Source of the DNA: Streptomyces roseofulvus
Lineage (GTDB): Bacteria; Actinomycetota; Actinomycetes; Streptomycetales; Streptomycetaceae
DNA length: 64,000 nucleotides
Reading direction: 5' to 3'
Assembly (NCBI RefSeq): GCF_039534915.1
Contig: NZ_BAAAWE010000001.1
Location: 1,736,001 to 1,800,000 of the forward strand
How positions within the stretch are numbered: position 1 is the first letter of the stretch; every line of letters begins with the position of its first letter. Positions 11,010 to 17,663 of this stretch are shown in pieces. A program made the translations under genes and the position numbers. The notes under the pieces were generated by a model. That model ran no database searches, was not told the origin of the DNA, and was given only the letters and a program-made list of their open reading frames with translations.

Positions 11010-12143
11010 TCAGACGAGATGGGCCGGGGCGCCGACGGGCAGGATAAATCGGAACTCGGCGCCGCCGCGCGGGCCGCGTCCGACGGTGATGGTGCCGCCG
11101 TGGGCCTCGACGAGGCCCTTGACGATGTAGAGGCCGAGTCCGGTGCCGCCGCGCTTGCTGCCCCGCCAGAAGCGGGTGAACACGCGGTTCATGGACTCCT
11201 CGGGGATGCCCGGGCCCTCGTCGCTCACGGTGACCTCCGTCCCGTCCTCGCCGGTGCCGTCGGTGCCCGCGGTGCGGGGCGCCACCTCGATGGTGACGGT
11301 TCCGGCGCCGTGGCGCACCGCGTTTTCCAGGAGGTTGCCGAGGATCTGGTCGATCTTGTCGGGGTCGGCCCAGAGCGGCGGCAGTCCGGGCCGGGTCCGG
11401 ACGAAGAAGCGGTCGGGGGCCTGGCCGCCGGTGGTGTGCACCTGGACGTGCCGGCCGATGGCGGCGGCGATGTCGACGGGCTGGCGGCGGACCTCCAGAC
11501 GCCCGGAGTCGATCCGCGAGATGTCGAGGAGTTCGGCGATCAGCCGCTTGATGCGGCCGGCGTCGGCGTCGACGGTCTCCAGCATCAGCCGCTTCTGCTC
11601 GTCGGTGAACCGCTCCCACTTGCTGAGGAGGGTGGCGGTGAAGCCCTTCACGGAGGTGAGCGGTGAGCGCAGCTCGTGGGCGACGGTGGCGATGAGCTCG
11701 GCGTGGCTGCGCTCGGAGCGGCGGCGGGCCTCGGTGCCGCGCAGCGAGACGACGACCCGGCGGACGGGGCCGGTGGGGTGCTCGCGGACGTACCGGGCGG
11801 AGACGAGGACCTCGCGCCCGCCGGGCAGCAGCAGGTTCCGCTCGGGCTGTCCGCGCCGGGTGGCGAGGCCGCCGTACGGGTCGGTGAGGGGCCACCAGCG
11901 GTGCCCCTTGAGGTCCTCCAGGGGCAGCGCCTGGTCGAGCGGAAGGCCGAGCGCCTCGGGGGCGGGGACGGCGGTGATGCGGCTGGCGGCGGCGTTGAAG
12001 CAGACCACGCGGCCCCGTTCGTCGGCGACGACGAGCCCGTCGGGCAGGTCGTCCGGATCGATCCCGGGCCACGGCTCGGGCGCGCGCGCCCCGTCGGCTC
12101 GTCGCTGCGCGGTCCGCGCGGGACTGTCCGTGCCGGCCGTCAT
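11010..12143 (-). CDS. PAS-domain sensor histidine kinase (orphan)
   Basis: A 377-residue cytosolic kinase. A PAS domain spans about residues 28-135 (LPDGLVVADERGRVVCFNAAA). The phospho-acceptor His156 lies in VAHELRSPLTSVKGF. The ATPase lobe has NLLENAVRHG (N box), VSDEGPGIPEE (G1) and GTGLGLYIVKGLVEAHGG (G2). There are no membrane segments, so it should sense an intracellular signal. No response regulator is encoded beside it. It is inserted between the translation genes pheST and the rRNA methyltransferase/rplT cluster in the same orientation. This position appears conserved in Streptomyces (from memory), but its partner is unknown. Confidence 0.88.
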   Translation of the reverse strand: MTAGTDSPARTAQRRADGARAPEPWPGIDPDDLPDGLVVADERGRVVCFNAAASRITAVPAPEALGLPLDQALPLEDLKGHRWWPLTDPYGGLATRRGQPERNLLLPGGREVLVSARYVREHPTGPVRRVVVSLRGTEARRRSERSHAELIATVAHELRSPLTSVKGFTATLLSKWERFTDEQKRLMLETVDADAGRIKRLIAELLDISRIDSGRLEVRRQPVDIAAAIGRHVQVHTTGGQAPDRFFVRTRPGLPPLWADPDKIDQILGNLLENAVRHGAGTVTIEVAPRTAGTDGTGEDGTEVTVSDEGPGIPEESMNRVFTRFWRGSKRGGTGLGLYIVKGLVEAHGGTITVGRGPRGGAEFRFILPVGAPAHLV

Positions 12144-12277
12144 CCCCTGCTCCCACCCCTCCGTGTACCGCAGTGGGCCCCGAGTGCGTCACTCTACTGG
12201 GCGAGGGTGACCAACGGGAGCCGGAAGAGCACACCCGGTGGCCGAATCACAGCGGTGAAGTGCGGCCCCCGGGACGG

Positions 12278-13117
12278 TCAGGCGGAGCGGCGGGGGCGCT
12301 GGGCGCGGGCGGAGGCGTACAGGCAGACCGCGGCGGCGGTGGCCAGATTGAGGCTCTCCGCCTTGCCGTGGATGGGGACGCGGACGACGGCGTCGGCGAG
12401 GGCCCGGGTCTCCTCGGGCAGCCCCCACGCCTCGTTGCCGAAGATCCAGGCGGTGGGGCCGCCCATGGTTCCGGCGTCGAGCTCGTCGTCGAGGTCGTCC
12501 TGGCCGGCGCCGTCGGCGGCGAGGATCCGGACGCCCGCGCCCTGGAGGCCGGCGACGGCCTGCTCGACGGGGACGCCGACGGCGACGGGGAGGTGGAAGA
12601 GGGAGCCGACGGAGGCGCGGACCGACTTCGGGTTGTACAGGTCGACGGAGGCGTCGGTGAGGATCACCGCGTCGGCGCCGGCGGCGTCGGCGCAGCGGAG
12701 CACGGTGCCGGCGTTGCCGGGGTCGCGGACGTGCGCGAGGACGGCGACGAGCTTGGGCCGGGCGGCGAGGATCTCCTCGAACGGCGAGTCGAGGAAGCGG
12801 CAGACGCCGACGAGGCCCTGCGGGGTGACGGTCTGGGAGACCTCGGCGAGGACGGCGTCGGAGGCGTGGTGGACGCGGGCGCCGGAGGCGAGGGCGGCGT
12901 CGACGATGGACGCGTACCGCTCGGCGGCCTCGACGGTGGTGAAGAGCTCGACGAGCGTGGGGGCGCCGTCCGGGCCCCGGTGTGCGACGGCCTCGCGGAC
13001 GGCCTGGGGTCCCTCGGCGAGGAAGAGGCGGTCCTTGCCCCGGAAGTTGCGCTTGGCGAGCCGCCGGGCGGCGACGACGCGCGGGGAACGCGGGGAGATC
13101 AGCTCGGGGGTGGACAT
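12278..13117 (-). CDS. TrmH/SpoU-family RNA 2'-O-methyltransferase
   Basis: A 279-residue protein. The N-terminal substrate-binding domain (RNFRGKDRLFLAEGPQAVREA) is followed by a SPOUT knot with the three family motifs: VLAHVRDPGNAGTVLRCADAAG (motif 1), TAWIFGNEAWGLPEE (motif 2) and VRVPIHGKAESLNLATAAAV (motif 3). It should use S-adenosylmethionine to methylate a ribose in 23S rRNA or tRNA; the exact nucleotide is not predictable. It lies directly downstream of the infC-rpmI-rplT operon, beyond that operon's terminator, in agreement with a ribosome-maturation role. Confidence 0.9.
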   Translation of the reverse strand: MSTPELISPRSPRVVAARRLAKRNFRGKDRLFLAEGPQAVREAVAHRGPDGAPTLVELFTTVEAAERYASIVDAALASGARVHHASDAVLAEVSQTVTPQGLVGVCRFLDSPFEEILAARPKLVAVLAHVRDPGNAGTVLRCADAAGADAVILTDASVDLYNPKSVRASVGSLFHLPVAVGVPVEQAVAGLQGAGVRILAADGAGQDDLDDELDAGTMGGPTAWIFGNEAWGLPEETRALADAVVRVPIHGKAESLNLATAAAVCLYASARAQRPRRSA

Positions 13118-13170
13118 GTGCCTGGGGCTCTCAGTCTCGGCTCGGCTCGGGTACGGAGGGTGTCAACGCG

Positions 13171-13203
13171 CCGGACCCGCAGGCGCGGGGCCTGCGGGTC
13201 CGG
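13171..13203 (-). terminator. Terminator of infC-rpmI-rplT
   Basis: A perfect 14-bp stem (CCGGACCCGCAGGC at 13171-13184 with 13190-13203, loop GCGGG) lies 25 bases after the rplT stop codon. Confidence 0.8.
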
Positions 13204-13227
13204 TCGGAAGCACTGCGGCCTGGAAGA

Positions 13228-13614
13228 TCAGGCGGCGGCCTTCGGGGCGTTGACGTCGGCCGGGAGGGCCTTCTGCGCGACCTCGACCAGCGCGGCGAAC
13301 GCGTTGATGTCGTTGACGGCCAGCTCGGCGAGGATCTTGCGGTCCACCTCGATGTTGGCGGCCTTCAGACCCTGGATGAGGCGGTTGTACGTCATGCCGT
13401 TCTGGCGGGCAGCGGCGTTGATGCGCTGGATCCACAGCTGACGGAAGTCGCCCTTGCGCTTCTTCCGGTCGTTGTAGTTGTAGACCAGCGAGTGGGTGAC
13501 CTGCTCCTTGGCCTTGCGGTACAGGCGCGAACGCTGACCGCGGTAGCCGGAGGCCTGCTCGAGGATCGCCCGGCGCTTCTTGTGGGCGTTGACTGCCCGC
13601 TTGACGCGTGCCAC
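13228..13614 (-). CDS. rplT: 50S ribosomal protein L20
   Basis: A 128-residue basic protein with the canonical start [20 protein letters not shown] and the RNA-binding helix region [17 protein letters not shown]. It binds 23S rRNA early in large-subunit assembly. In other bacteria L20 also represses its own operon through the leader RNA, and the present operon has a structured leader before infC. The C-terminal PKAAA tail is a small extension common in actinobacteria. It is the last gene of infC-rpmI-rplT, 106 bases after rpmI. Confidence 0.98.
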   Translation of the reverse strand: MARVKRAVNAHKKRRAILEQASGYRGQRSRLYRKAKEQVTHSLVYNYNDRKKRKGDFRQLWIQRINAAARQNGMTYNRLIQGLKAANIEVDRKILAELAVNDINAFAALVEVAQKALPADVNAPKAAA

Positions 13615-13720
13615 TTCTTACTCCTTGTAGCGGGGCCGTGGTGTGTTCACACGACCCGGAAAACGGATGGGTCCCGGTCTTGGCCGGATGCCCTCGTCGG
13701 CCGAGGGCGGGAGATCAAGC

Positions 13721-13915
13721 TCAGATGCCCAGCATCTTCTTGATCTTGGCGGCGTCACCCGGGGCCATCTCGGCGTTGCCGGTGAGGCGACGCGTCAGCT
13801 TGGACGACTTGTGCTCGAGCAGGTGGCGCTTGCCGGCGCGCTCCCGCATGATCTTGCCGGAGCCGGTGACCTTGAAGCGCTTCTTGGCACCGGAGTGCGT
13901 CTTGTTCTTCGGCAT
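13721..13915 (-). CDS. rpmI: 50S ribosomal protein L35
   Basis: A 64-residue basic protein, [20 protein letters not shown], ending in the [11 protein letters not shown] pattern of L35. It is the middle gene of the translation operon, 122 bases after infC and 106 bases before rplT. Both spacers contain short inverted repeats that could take part in L20-type feedback, but nothing decisive. Confidence 0.98.
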   Translation of the reverse strand: MPKNKTHSGAKKRFKVTGSGKIMRERAGKRHLLEHKSSKLTRRLTGNAEMAPGDAAKIKKMLGI

Positions 13916-14037
13916 GGCGCCGTTATCTCCTCGTCAGTGGCGCTCCCCCGGTGCGGGCACCGGACAACCGGGAGCGTCAATTCTTCGTGTGGTTACCGGG
14001 CGGGACCCGGGGCTGCCGCTGGGGCAGCCCCGTCGGA

Positions 14038-14676
14038 TCACGCCTCGGCGTTCTCGGCCGACGTGTCGGCCGAAGCCTCCTCGGCACCGGCCGCGGGGGC
14101 GGTGCCCTGGCGCTCCGCCTTGCGCGCGGCCTGGGCCTCGCGCGCCTCGGCCATGGCCTCGGTCTTCTTCTTGTGCGGACCCAGAACCATGATCATGTTC
14201 CGGCCGTCCTGCTTCGGGTTGGACTCGATGAAGCCCAGCTCCTGGACGTCCTCGGCGAGGCGCTGCAGCAGGCGGTAACCAAGCTCGGGCCGGGACTGCT
14301 CACGACCACGGAACATGATCGTGATCTTGACCTTGTCGCCCTGCTTGAGGAAGCGGACGACGTGGCCCTTCTTGGTGTCGTAGTCGTGCGGGTCGATCTT
14401 CGGCCGGAGCTTCATCTCCTTGATGACCGTGTGCGCCTGGTTCTTGCGCGCCTCACGGGCCTTCATGGCCGACTCGTACTTGAACTTCCCGTAGTCCATG
14501 AGCTTGCACACGGGCGGACGGGCGTTCGCCGCGACCTCGACAAGATCGAGGTCGTACTCCTGCGCGAGCTCCAGGGCCTTGGCAAGGGGGACGATGCCCA
14601 CCTGCTCGCCGCTGGGGCCGACAAGACGCACCTCGGGAACGCGAATCCGCTCGTTGATGCGGGGCTCGGCGCTGAT
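14038..14676 (-). CDS. infC: Translation initiation factor IF-3, apparent AUC start codon
   Basis: IF-3 binds the 30S subunit, discriminates start codons and prevents premature subunit joining. Both domains are present: the N-domain has [19 protein letters not shown] and [15 protein letters not shown], and the C-domain has [20 protein letters not shown] and [17 protein letters not shown]. An acidic Ala/Glu tail follows. I place the start at ATC 14676. AGGAGG (14681-14686) lies 4 bases before it, and the product [18 protein letters not shown] aligns end to end with the N-termini of IF-3 from other phyla. No ATG, GTG or TTG in this frame lies near that ribosome site. The only canonical start is a GTG at 14727, which would add 17 atypical residues encoded across the Shine-Dalgarno sequence. 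A non-AUG start fits the known IF-3 autoregulation. Confidence 0.93.
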   Translation of the reverse strand: MSAEPRINERIRVPEVRLVGPSGEQVGIVPLAKALELAQEYDLDLVEVAANARPPVCKLMDYGKFKYESAMKAREARKNQAHTVIKEMKLRPKIDPHDYDTKKGHVVRFLKQGDKVKITIMFRGREQSRPELGYRLLQRLAEDVQELGFIESNPKQDGRNMIMVLGPHKKKTEAMAEAREAQAARKAERQGTAPAAGAEEASADTSAENAEA

Positions 14677-14760
14677 GGATCCTCCTCGGTAGCACCACGC
14701 GACCGCCTTGGCGGACGGACACGTCACGTCAAATCACTGAGACCAACCGAGCGGGCAAAC

Positions 14761-14791
14761 AAAAAATGCCCCGACGGGACACAGGCGGGGC
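14761..14791 (-). terminator. Intrinsic terminator/attenuator in the infC leader
   Basis: On the minus strand GCCCCG (14786-14791) pairs with CGGGGC (14768-14773) over a 12-base loop, then A and six U (14766-14761), then GUUUG. A U-run is exceptional in this GC-rich window. The hairpin lies about 85 bases before the infC start and downstream of the likely promoter, so it should act as an attenuator. A competing hairpin, GCTCC (14790-14794) with GGAGC (14805-14809), shares its outer base pairs. Confidence 0.7.
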
Positions 14792-14981
14792 TCCAACGCA
14801 AACCGGAGCACCACCACGGTCTGCCGCGGGGCGCAATATCGGGCGGCTCCATCGTCCGTACGGAACGATGGGCGCCACCTGACCGGTGACCCGCCGCCCG
14901 CGAGGGCGGTCAGGTGGGAGATCGGAGCCTCCACTTGTGGGCCGGGCACACAGGTGTCCGGCCGGTCGTTACACCAGGTTA
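14792..14981 (-). promoter_or_regulatory. Structured 5' leader and promoter region of infC-rpmI-rplT
   Basis: Between a -10-like TAACCT (14981-14976, minus strand) and the attenuator lie several strong inverted repeats. CACCTGACCG (14876-14885) pairs perfectly with 14907-14916. CCATCGT (14849-14855) pairs with 14865-14871. GGCTCC (14845-14850) can pair with 14924-14929 to enclose both. CCGCCC (14894-14899) with 14904-14909 is an alternative to part of the first stem. Together with the U-tract terminator this looks like a cis-regulatory RNA, plausibly L20- or IF-3-responsive. The rest of the gene-free stretch 14677-15031 holds the 5' AUC-proximal spacer and the divergent DUF1844 promoter. Confidence 0.55.
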
Positions 14982-15031
14982 GCAGGACCCGGCGGTCGGC
15001 GCGAACCGTCCGCCCGCTTATCGTGTGGGGC

Positions 15032-15421
15032 ATGAGCGAGACCCCCCAGAACGAGTCCACGACCGCCCCCGACCAGGCCGGCGACAACCCCGACTTCGAG
15101 GCCATGGCCCGCGACATCGCCGAGGTCCCGGCGGTCGAGGTGATCGTGACCGTCGCCGTCAACCTGATGAGCGCCGCAGCGGTCAAGCTCGGCCTCACCG
15201 AGGAGGGCGACGCCCACAAGGACCTCGACGAGGCGCGCAAGCTGATCCACGCGCTCGCGGGTCTGCTGGACGCGAGCACGACGGAGATCTCGTCCTTCCA
15301 CGCGGCCCCCCTGCGCGACGGCCTGAAGTCCCTCCAGCTCGCCTTCCGCGAGGCGTCCCTCGTCCCCGACGAGCCGGGCCAGGGCCCGGGCGAGAAGTAC
15401 ACGGGGGCGGTGTACGGCTAG
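15032..15421 (+). CDS. DUF1844 domain protein
   Basis: A 129-residue acidic protein, MSETPQNESTT, with the DUF1844 core DIAEVPAVEVIVTVAVNLMS, AAAVKLGLTEEGDAHKDLDE and ARKLIHALAGLLD. Its function is unknown; genes of this family often stand next to infC in actinobacteria, as here (divergent). No Shine-Dalgarno sequence precedes ATG 15032, while TTATCG (15018-15023) lies about 9 bases upstream, so the transcript may be leaderless. The last codons (YTGAVYG-stop) are the first part of a 92-bp tandem repeat that continues downstream. Confidence 0.85.
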   Translation: MSETPQNESTTAPDQAGDNPDFEAMARDIAEVPAVEVIVTVAVNLMSAAAVKLGLTEEGDAHKDLDEARKLIHALAGLLDASTTEISSFHAAPLRDGLKSLQLAFREASLVPDEPGQGPGEKYTGAVYG

Positions 15422-15666
15422 CAGCCGCCACCACCGCGCCCGGCCCGAAGGGCCACGGGGGTACGGGGGTCGCCCCCCGGAAGACCGCAGCCACGGGGGC
15501 GGTGTACGGCTAGCAGCCGCCACCACCGCGCCCGGCCCGAAGGGCCACGGGGGTACGGGGGTCGCCCCCCGGAAGACCGCAGCCACGGGGGCGGTGTACG
15601 GCTGGCAGCCGCCACCACCGCTCCCGGCCCGAAGGGCCACGGGGGCGGGGTACGGCTGGCAGCCGC
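15401..15666. repeat. 92-bp direct tandem repeat with embedded terminator hairpins
   Basis: Copy 1 (15401-15492) and copy 2 (15493-15584) are essentially identical. Copy 3 (15585-15638) and copy 4 (15639-15666) are truncated and diverged. Each unit begins with the codons for the C-terminus and stop of the DUF1844 gene. It then carries two small hairpins, GGCCC-GAA-GGGCC and GGGGG-TCG-CCCCC. The array fills the space between the convergent DUF1844 and SseB-like genes and probably works as a repeated bidirectional terminator that arose by duplication of the gene's 3' end. Confidence 0.85.
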
Positions 15667-15691
15667 GAGTGCGGCTGGGACCGCTTCTTCT

Positions 15692-16429
15692 TCAGGACCG
15701 CTTCACATAGAAGGGCTCGCCCGGAGGGGTGGCCGCGGCCGGCAGCAGTGCCAGGTCGAGGCCCCGCACCAGGCGGGCCCTCAGCGTCTCGTCGGCGGCC
15801 AGGGCCCGGGCCACCCGCTGGGCGGCCTCGGCGGGGGCGGCGTCGTCGGCGAGGACCAGGGCGAGGGTGCCGTCGGCGGTGCCGGGGCCGAGGTGGGCGC
15901 GGAGGACGGCGGGCTCGGCGGCGACCACGGCGCGGACCGCGTCCCGTACCGCCGGGTCGTCCAGCGGGTCGGTGCTGGTGCGGCCCTCGGCGAGGGCGAG
16001 CAGGGCGGAGCCGCTCACCTGGTACGGCACCGGGCCGGCCATGTCGAGGACGAGGGTGTCGGCCTTCTCGTGGACGAGGGCGGCGAGCGCCTGCCGGAGC
16101 GGGACGGCGACGGGCCGGGCGGCCGGGTCCCACAGGGCGAGCGAGGCGATCGAGGTGAAGGCGGGCAGGCCGCGCCGGTCGCCGGCGGTCAGCGTCGGCA
16201 CCGCCATGTCGCTGGTCTTCTCGCGCTTCAGCCCGGTCTCCGGGTCGGTCTCCACCTCGCCGAGCATGGCCACGACGGGGACGAGGAGCCGAGCTCCGCG
16301 CAGCGCGTCGAGGACCGGCCCGTGGGCGGTTCTGTCCTCCGCCCAGGCCGCGAGGGCCGCGGCGAGCGCCGGGTCGGCGGTGCCGTCGTCGTCGGAGAAA
16401 CCGGGGTCCGGGATGTTCTTGAGCTCCAC
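15692..16429 (-). CDS. SseB-family protein
   Basis: A 245-residue soluble protein with the SseB N-terminal domain: VLDALRGARLLVPVVAML, DMAVPTLTAGDRRGLPAFTS and PVRQALAAL-like VAVPLRQALAALVHEKADTLVLD. Its biochemical role is unknown. In Streptomyces such proteins are housekeeping-like and unrelated to type III secretion. The start GTG 16429 has no clear ribosome site, and TAGGCT (16441-16436, minus strand) ends 7 bases upstream, which suggests a leaderless mRNA. It is separated from the mycosin gene by 46 bases. Confidence 0.8.
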   Translation of the reverse strand: MELKNIPDPGFSDDDGTADPALAAALAAWAEDRTAHGPVLDALRGARLLVPVVAMLGEVETDPETGLKREKTSDMAVPTLTAGDRRGLPAFTSIASLALWDPAARPVAVPLRQALAALVHEKADTLVLDMAGPVPYQVSGSALLALAEGRTSTDPLDDPAVRDAVRAVVAAEPAVLRAHLGPGTADGTLALVLADDAAPAEAAQRVARALAADETLRARLVRGLDLALLPAAATPPGEPFYVKRS

Positions 16430-16475
16430 GCCCCGAGCCTAACCGGCCGGTCCCCGGGCTCCGGCCGCCGGGCCG

Positions 16476-17663
16476 TCAGCGGGTCCGGCCGGCCCGGTGG
16501 AGGAGGACGGCGGCCACCAGGAGGAGCGCGCCGAGGCCGCCGGCGAGCGGCGCGAGGAGGCCGGGGGCGGTGTCCTCCTCGGCGGCCGGGACGGGCCCGG
16601 GGCCGAAGTACCGGCCGCGGTGGCCGGCGGTGGCGTTCTTCGGGTCGCCGCCCTTCAGCGCCGCGCCGGCCTCGATGGCGGCGGCCGGGTCGACCGTGCC
16701 GTACCCCTTGGCGTCGCTGCGGCCGCCGTCGGGGCGGTCGCGGGCGGTGTCGACGAGGAGCTGCTTGATCTGGGCCGGGGTGAGGTCCGGGTGGGCGGAG
16801 CGGACCAGGGCGACGGCGCCGGACACGAACGCGGCGGCGGCGCTGGTGCCCCACCCCTCGTAGTACTTGCGGTCGGGATCGGCGATCACGATGTCGACGC
16901 CGGGCGCGCTGACGGTGGCGTACCAGCGGCGGGTGGAGAAGGAGGCGCGGGTGCCGTACCGGTCGACGGCGGTGACGGCGATGACGCCGGGGTAGGCGGC
17001 CGGGTAGGAGATGTGGTCGCCCTTCTCGCCGCCGTTGCCGGCGGAGGCGACGACGGAGACGCCCTTGCCGAGGGCGTACTGGACGGCGGCGTCCTCGCCG
17101 GGGTCGGCGTGGGCGGACTCGGAGTCGTCGCCGAGGGAGAGGTTGATGACGTCGGCGCCGTGGTCGGCGGCCCAGCGGATGCCCTGGGCGAGGGCGGTGC
17201 CGCGGGTCTTGCGGGCCTTGTCGCGGGCCTTGTCCTTGCCTTCGAGGATGACCCGCACGGGCAGGATCCGGGCGCCGGGGGCGATGCCGAGGACGCCGCT
17301 GTCGTCGGCCCAGCCGTGGCCGTGACCGGCGATGATGCCGGCCATGGCGGTGCCGTGCCGGGCCCAGGTGGCGTCGCCCTCGGCGGCGCCGAAGCCGATG
17401 AGGTCCTTGCCGGGCAGGACGGAGCCGGAGAGGTCGGGGTGGCCGGCGTCCACACCGGTGTCGAGGACGGCGACGGTGATCCCCTCGCCCTTGGTGGTGC
17501 GCCACGCCTCGTCGACGCGGAGGGTCTCGTGGCCCCACTGGCGGTCGCGGATGGCGTCGGCGTGCGCGGGCGCGGCGGCGGGCAGCACGGCGAAGGCGGC
17601 GGCGAGCAGGACGGCGGCGGGCGCGGTCGCCGCCGCGCGGACGCGGGTACGGGGCCGGGTCAC
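16476..17663 (-). CDS. Mycosin-type (S8 subtilisin) membrane-anchored serine protease
   Basis: A 395-residue protein. A signal peptide covers about residues 1-35 (AVLLAAAFAVLPAAAPAHA). The catalytic triad is Asp68 (VLDTGVDAGHPDL), His103 (RHGTAMAGIIAG) and Ser274 (GTSAAAAFVSG). A C-terminal transmembrane helix (LAGGLGALLLVAAVLL) and a short basic tail HRAGRTR complete it. This is the architecture of MycP proteases associated with type VII secretion, although no ESX gene is present in the window. The GTG start overlaps the stop of the proline-rich gene by four bases (17660-17663), so the two are translationally coupled. Confidence 0.88.
   Translation of the reverse strand: MTRPRTRVRAAATAPAAVLLAAAFAVLPAAAPAHADAIRDRQWGHETLRVDEAWRTTKGEGITVAVLDTGVDAGHPDLSGSVLPGKDLIGFGAAEGDATWARHGTAMAGIIAGHGHGWADDSGVLGIAPGARILPVRVILEGKDKARDKARKTRGTALAQGIRWAADHGADVINLSLGDDSESAHADPGEDAAVQYALGKGVSVVASAGNGGEKGDHISYPAAYPGVIAVTAVDRYGTRASFSTRRWYATVSAPGVDIVIADPDRKYYEGWGTSAAAAFVSGAVALVRSAHPDLTPAQIKQLLVDTARDRPDGGRSDAKGYGTVDPAAAIEAGAALKGGDPKNATAGHRGRYFGPGPVPAAEEDTAPGLLAPLAGGLGALLLVAAVLLHRAGRTR

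Noticed and set aside
14677..14727. N-terminal extension of IF-3 from GTG 14727
   Set aside because: It would encode the Shine-Dalgarno sequence, and the 17 residues match no IF-3 N-terminus.
15422..15691. Short open frames repeating TGAVYG within the 92-bp repeats
   Set aside because: They are copies of the DUF1844 C-terminal codons without a start or ribosome site.
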